From positions 1 to 7,987 of the forward strand of contig USBM01000096.1 in assembly GCA_900552885.1 (NCBI GenBank): a stretch of 7,987 nucleotides of DNA, written 5' to 3'. The translations under genes and the position numbers were made by a program. Numbering within the stretch: the first letter of the stretch is position 1; the number at the start of each line of letters is the position of its first letter. The stretch is from an uncultured Clostridium sp. GTDB taxonomy: Bacteria; Bacillota; Clostridia; Lachnospirales; Lachnospiraceae. Positions 6,328 through 7,987 of the stretch are shown here, in pieces. The notes beneath the pieces are model-generated. The model worked only from the letters and a program-made list of their open reading frames with translations. It was not told where the DNA came from and did no database searches.

Positions 6328-7689
6328 ATGAACAAACAGGAAAAGACAATTGAGATATTTCAGAATGCACCTGTTCCGAAAGCAGTAATCAGTAATGTTG
6401 TACCATCGATCATTAGTATGTTAATGGTGCTTTTATACAATCTGGCAGATACGTTTTTTATTGGTCAGACAAAAAATGCATATATGGTGGCAGCAGTATC
6501 CATTGCCACACCGGTATTTTTAATCTTTATGGCGGTTGGTATGTTGTTTGGTATTGGAGGTACTTCATTGATTTCCCGAATGCTGGGTGAAGGAAGAGAA
6601 GATCGGGCAAAGAAGATATCATCCTTTTGTTTCTGGACAGGATTGACGATCGGATGTATTGCCATGGTGTTGATCTGGATCTTTGTGGAGCCGGTCTGCC
6701 GGATGGTGGGCGCCAGTGATGATACGCTGCTTTATACATCACAGTATTTGAGGATTGTGGCAGCGGGAATCCCATTTTTGATCGTCAGCAATTCTTTTAG
6801 TAATATTATTCGTTCCGAGGGAAGAGCGAAGACGGCGATGAGCGGAATGATACTTGGTAACATGATGAACATTGTATTAGATCCGATCATGATCTTAGGC
6901 TTGGGATGGAATGTAGTGGGTGCGGCAGTTGCTACCGTTATTGGTAATGTGTTCTCTGCGGTATTCTATATCTGTCATCTGGTATCAAAGCGGAGTATGT
7001 TGTCAATCCGTATAAGAGATTATCAGGCAACGGACCGGATTGCAACAGGTGTTATGGCAATCGGTATCCCGGCATCCCTTAACAGTGTATTGATGAGCGT
7101 ATCGAATATTCTGATTAATAAGGTAATGGCCGGGTATGGAGATATGGCAGTTGCGGGACTTGGTGTAGCGATGAAGGTAAATATGATCGCTGTTATGCTG
7201 CTGATCGGACTTGGTACGGGTATCCAGCCGTTGTTAGGCTTTTGCTTTGGAGCAAGAGACCGGAAACGGTATCTTGCGGTATTGAAGTTCTCCCTGGTAC
7301 TTGCGTTTGGACTAAGTGTGGTGATGACGATCATCTGCTATGGCTTTGCAGGACCGCTCGTTACGGCATTCTTAGATAATGCGGATGCATTTACTTATGG
7401 AATGCAGTTTTCCAGAATCTATATTCTGTCCGGTCCGGTACTTGGAATCCTGTTCGTCATGATCAATGCGATCCAGTCAACCGGAGCTGCACTGCCATCC
7501 CTGATCTTATCAATCAGCCGGCAGGGATTGCTGTATATGCCGATCCTGTTTGTATTCAGTCATGTGTTCCATACGGCAAGATACGTGGCATTGGCACAGC
7601 CGGTGACGGACTATCTGTCTGCAACACTTTCGGTTGTACTCTTCATTATCACATACCGGAAGTATTTTACCCTTGCACAGCGTAAGTGA
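6328..7689 (+). CDS. MATE family multidrug/cation antiporter
   Basis: A 453-residue, twelve-helix inner-membrane efflux protein of the MATE family, which exports drugs or metabolites in exchange for Na+ or H+. Evidence includes L-Y-N-L-A-D-T-F-F-I-G in helix 1 (36-46), I-R-S-E-G-R (161-166), G-N-M-M-N-I-V-L-D-P-I-M-I (177-189), and the second-half counterparts G-I-Q-P-L-L-G-F-C-F-G-A (298-309) and A-I-Q-S-T-G (381-386). The two six-helix halves repeat, as expected. An in-frame ATG at 6244 would add 28 residues, but these are charged, lie partly in a hairpin and have no ribosome binding site. The ATG at 6328 has AGAGGGA (6314-6320) 7 nt upstream and a typical MATE N-terminus. It lies 115 bp after the ABC pair with no strong promoter visible, so it is probably co-transcribed under MarR control. 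It resembles the clostridial NorM/DinF-like branch; the substrate is not predictable. Confidence 0.93.
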   Translation: MNKQEKTIEIFQNAPVPKAVISNVVPSIISMLMVLLYNLADTFFIGQTKNAYMVAAVSIATPVFLIFMAVGMLFGIGGTSLISRMLGEGREDRAKKISSFCFWTGLTIGCIAMVLIWIFVEPVCRMVGASDDTLLYTSQYLRIVAAGIPFLIVSNSFSNIIRSEGRAKTAMSGMILGNMMNIVLDPIMILGLGWNVVGAAVATVIGNVFSAVFYICHLVSKRSMLSIRIRDYQATDRIATGVMAIGIPASLNSVLMSVSNILINKVMAGYGDMAVAGLGVAMKVNMIAVMLLIGLGTGIQPLLGFCFGARDRKRYLAVLKFSLVLAFGLSVVMTIICYGFAGPLVTAFLDNADAFTYGMQFSRIYILSGPVLGILFVMINAIQSTGAALPSLILSISRQGLLYMPILFVFSHVFHTARYVALAQPVTDYLSATLSVVLFIITYRKYFTLAQRK

Positions 7690-7718
7690 AGACGGACGCG
7701 CATGTTTTAGGCTGTGAA

Positions 7719-7971
7719 CCCGGCTTTTGGGTGGTGTCATGTTGCAGCAGGCACATTCGCATTACGACTCGCACGCAGCAGACACTAATGCTCCTAATAA
7801 TATGCTAACTCACATAAAAAGCGGATATGGATTCGAAAGTGTATATATAAGCGATACATATACATTCTTAATCCATATCCGCTTTTGTTCGTTATGCATA
7901 TTATTACGTTGCAAAGTGCTGGCGTGCTCCACGTACCTGCTTGCAATCATGACAGACCACCCAAAGCCGGG
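7719..7971. repeat. 253-bp imperfect palindrome filling the 3' intergenic region
   Basis: No gene is visible in 7690-7987. Instead, four blocks pair in nested order. CCCGGCTTT plus GGGTGGT, GTCATG, TTGC and AGCAGG (7719-7751) match 7936-7971 with small bulges. GCACGCAGCA (7771-7780) matches 7917-7927 with one bulged base. TAATAATATGC (7795-7805) matches GCATATTATTA (7896-7906). A 17-bp stem joins 7817-7833 with 7870-7886. The central loop holds a further TGTATAT/ATATACA pair (7840-7846/7858-7864). The outer ends are GC-rich and the centre AT-rich. No target-site duplication is apparent at the edges. Candidates are a MITE-like non-autonomous element, a large structured RNA, or an unusually long 3' end. 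Confidence 0.8.
7817..7890. terminator. Probable bidirectional intrinsic terminator at the centre of the palindrome
   Basis: AAAAGCGGATATGGATT (7817-7833) is a perfect 17-bp complement of 7870-7886. The right arm ends in TTTTGTTC and the left arm starts with an A-run that would act as a T-tract on the other strand. The 36-nt loop has its own small hairpin. It would end transcripts from the MATE gene and also from any minus-strand gene beyond the window. Confidence 0.55.
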
Positions 7972-7987
7972 ATCTACTTTTTATGTA

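Noticed and set aside
7719..7971. Integron attC site
   Set aside because: It is palindromic, but the ends do not show the paired GTTRRRY and RYYYAAC core sites, it is longer than usual attC sites, and no integrase or cassette array is present.
7690..7987. CRISPR array or tRNA gene in the 3' intergenic region
   Set aside because: There are no regularly spaced direct repeats and no cloverleaf with a T-arm GTTCRA motif; the structure is a single nested palindrome.

Overview
The window looks like a chromosomal stretch of a low-to-moderate GC Gram-positive bacterium, most likely a gut Clostridia/Lachnospiraceae member. This rests on the AGGAGG-type ribosome binding sites, the codon use, and the protein families (YtrA-like GntR regulator, MarR plus paired ABC exporters, MATE pump). 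The taxon is inferred from style, not from a marker gene. All six genes lie on the plus strand and are tightly packed.

Region 1 (1-1811) is the end of one operon. It holds a 5'-truncated YtrA-type GntR regulator, an ABC ATPase overlapping it by ATGA, and a six-helix membrane permease overlapping the ATPase by 7 nt. Together they resemble small GntR-controlled ABC systems of the Ytr type. The transported substrate cannot be read from the sequence.

Region 2 (1812-2027) is a dense 216-bp regulatory segment. It contains a near-consensus promoter (TTGCAA-17-TATAAT), a long inverted repeat ending in a T-tract that could terminate the upstream operon, and a second promoter (TTGCTT-17-TATAAA). The spacer and -10 box of the second promoter are covered by a 9+7+9 palindrome, a strong candidate operator for the MarR protein encoded just downstream.

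Region 3 (2028-7689) is a second operon: a MarR repressor, two half-size ABC exporters and a MATE-family efflux protein. The first ABC half has a degenerate ATP site (A in Walker A, D for the catalytic E, Q for the switch H). The second has canonical Walker A/B and H but an altered signature (LSQGQ). This is the complementary pattern of a heterodimeric exporter with one degenerate and one competent ATP site, as in LmrCD, BmrCD and TM287/288. The simplest reading is a MarR-controlled multidrug or xenobiotic efflux cassette combining an ATP-driven and an ion-driven pump.

Region 4 (7690-7987) has no gene. Almost all of it (7719-7971) is one 253-bp imperfect palindrome with a perfect 17-bp stem near its centre. 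It could be a MITE-like element, a very large structured 3' end or RNA, or simply an elaborate terminator. It is the least explained feature here. The rest is a well-organised but recognisable efflux and regulator region; I see no convincing wholly new system.
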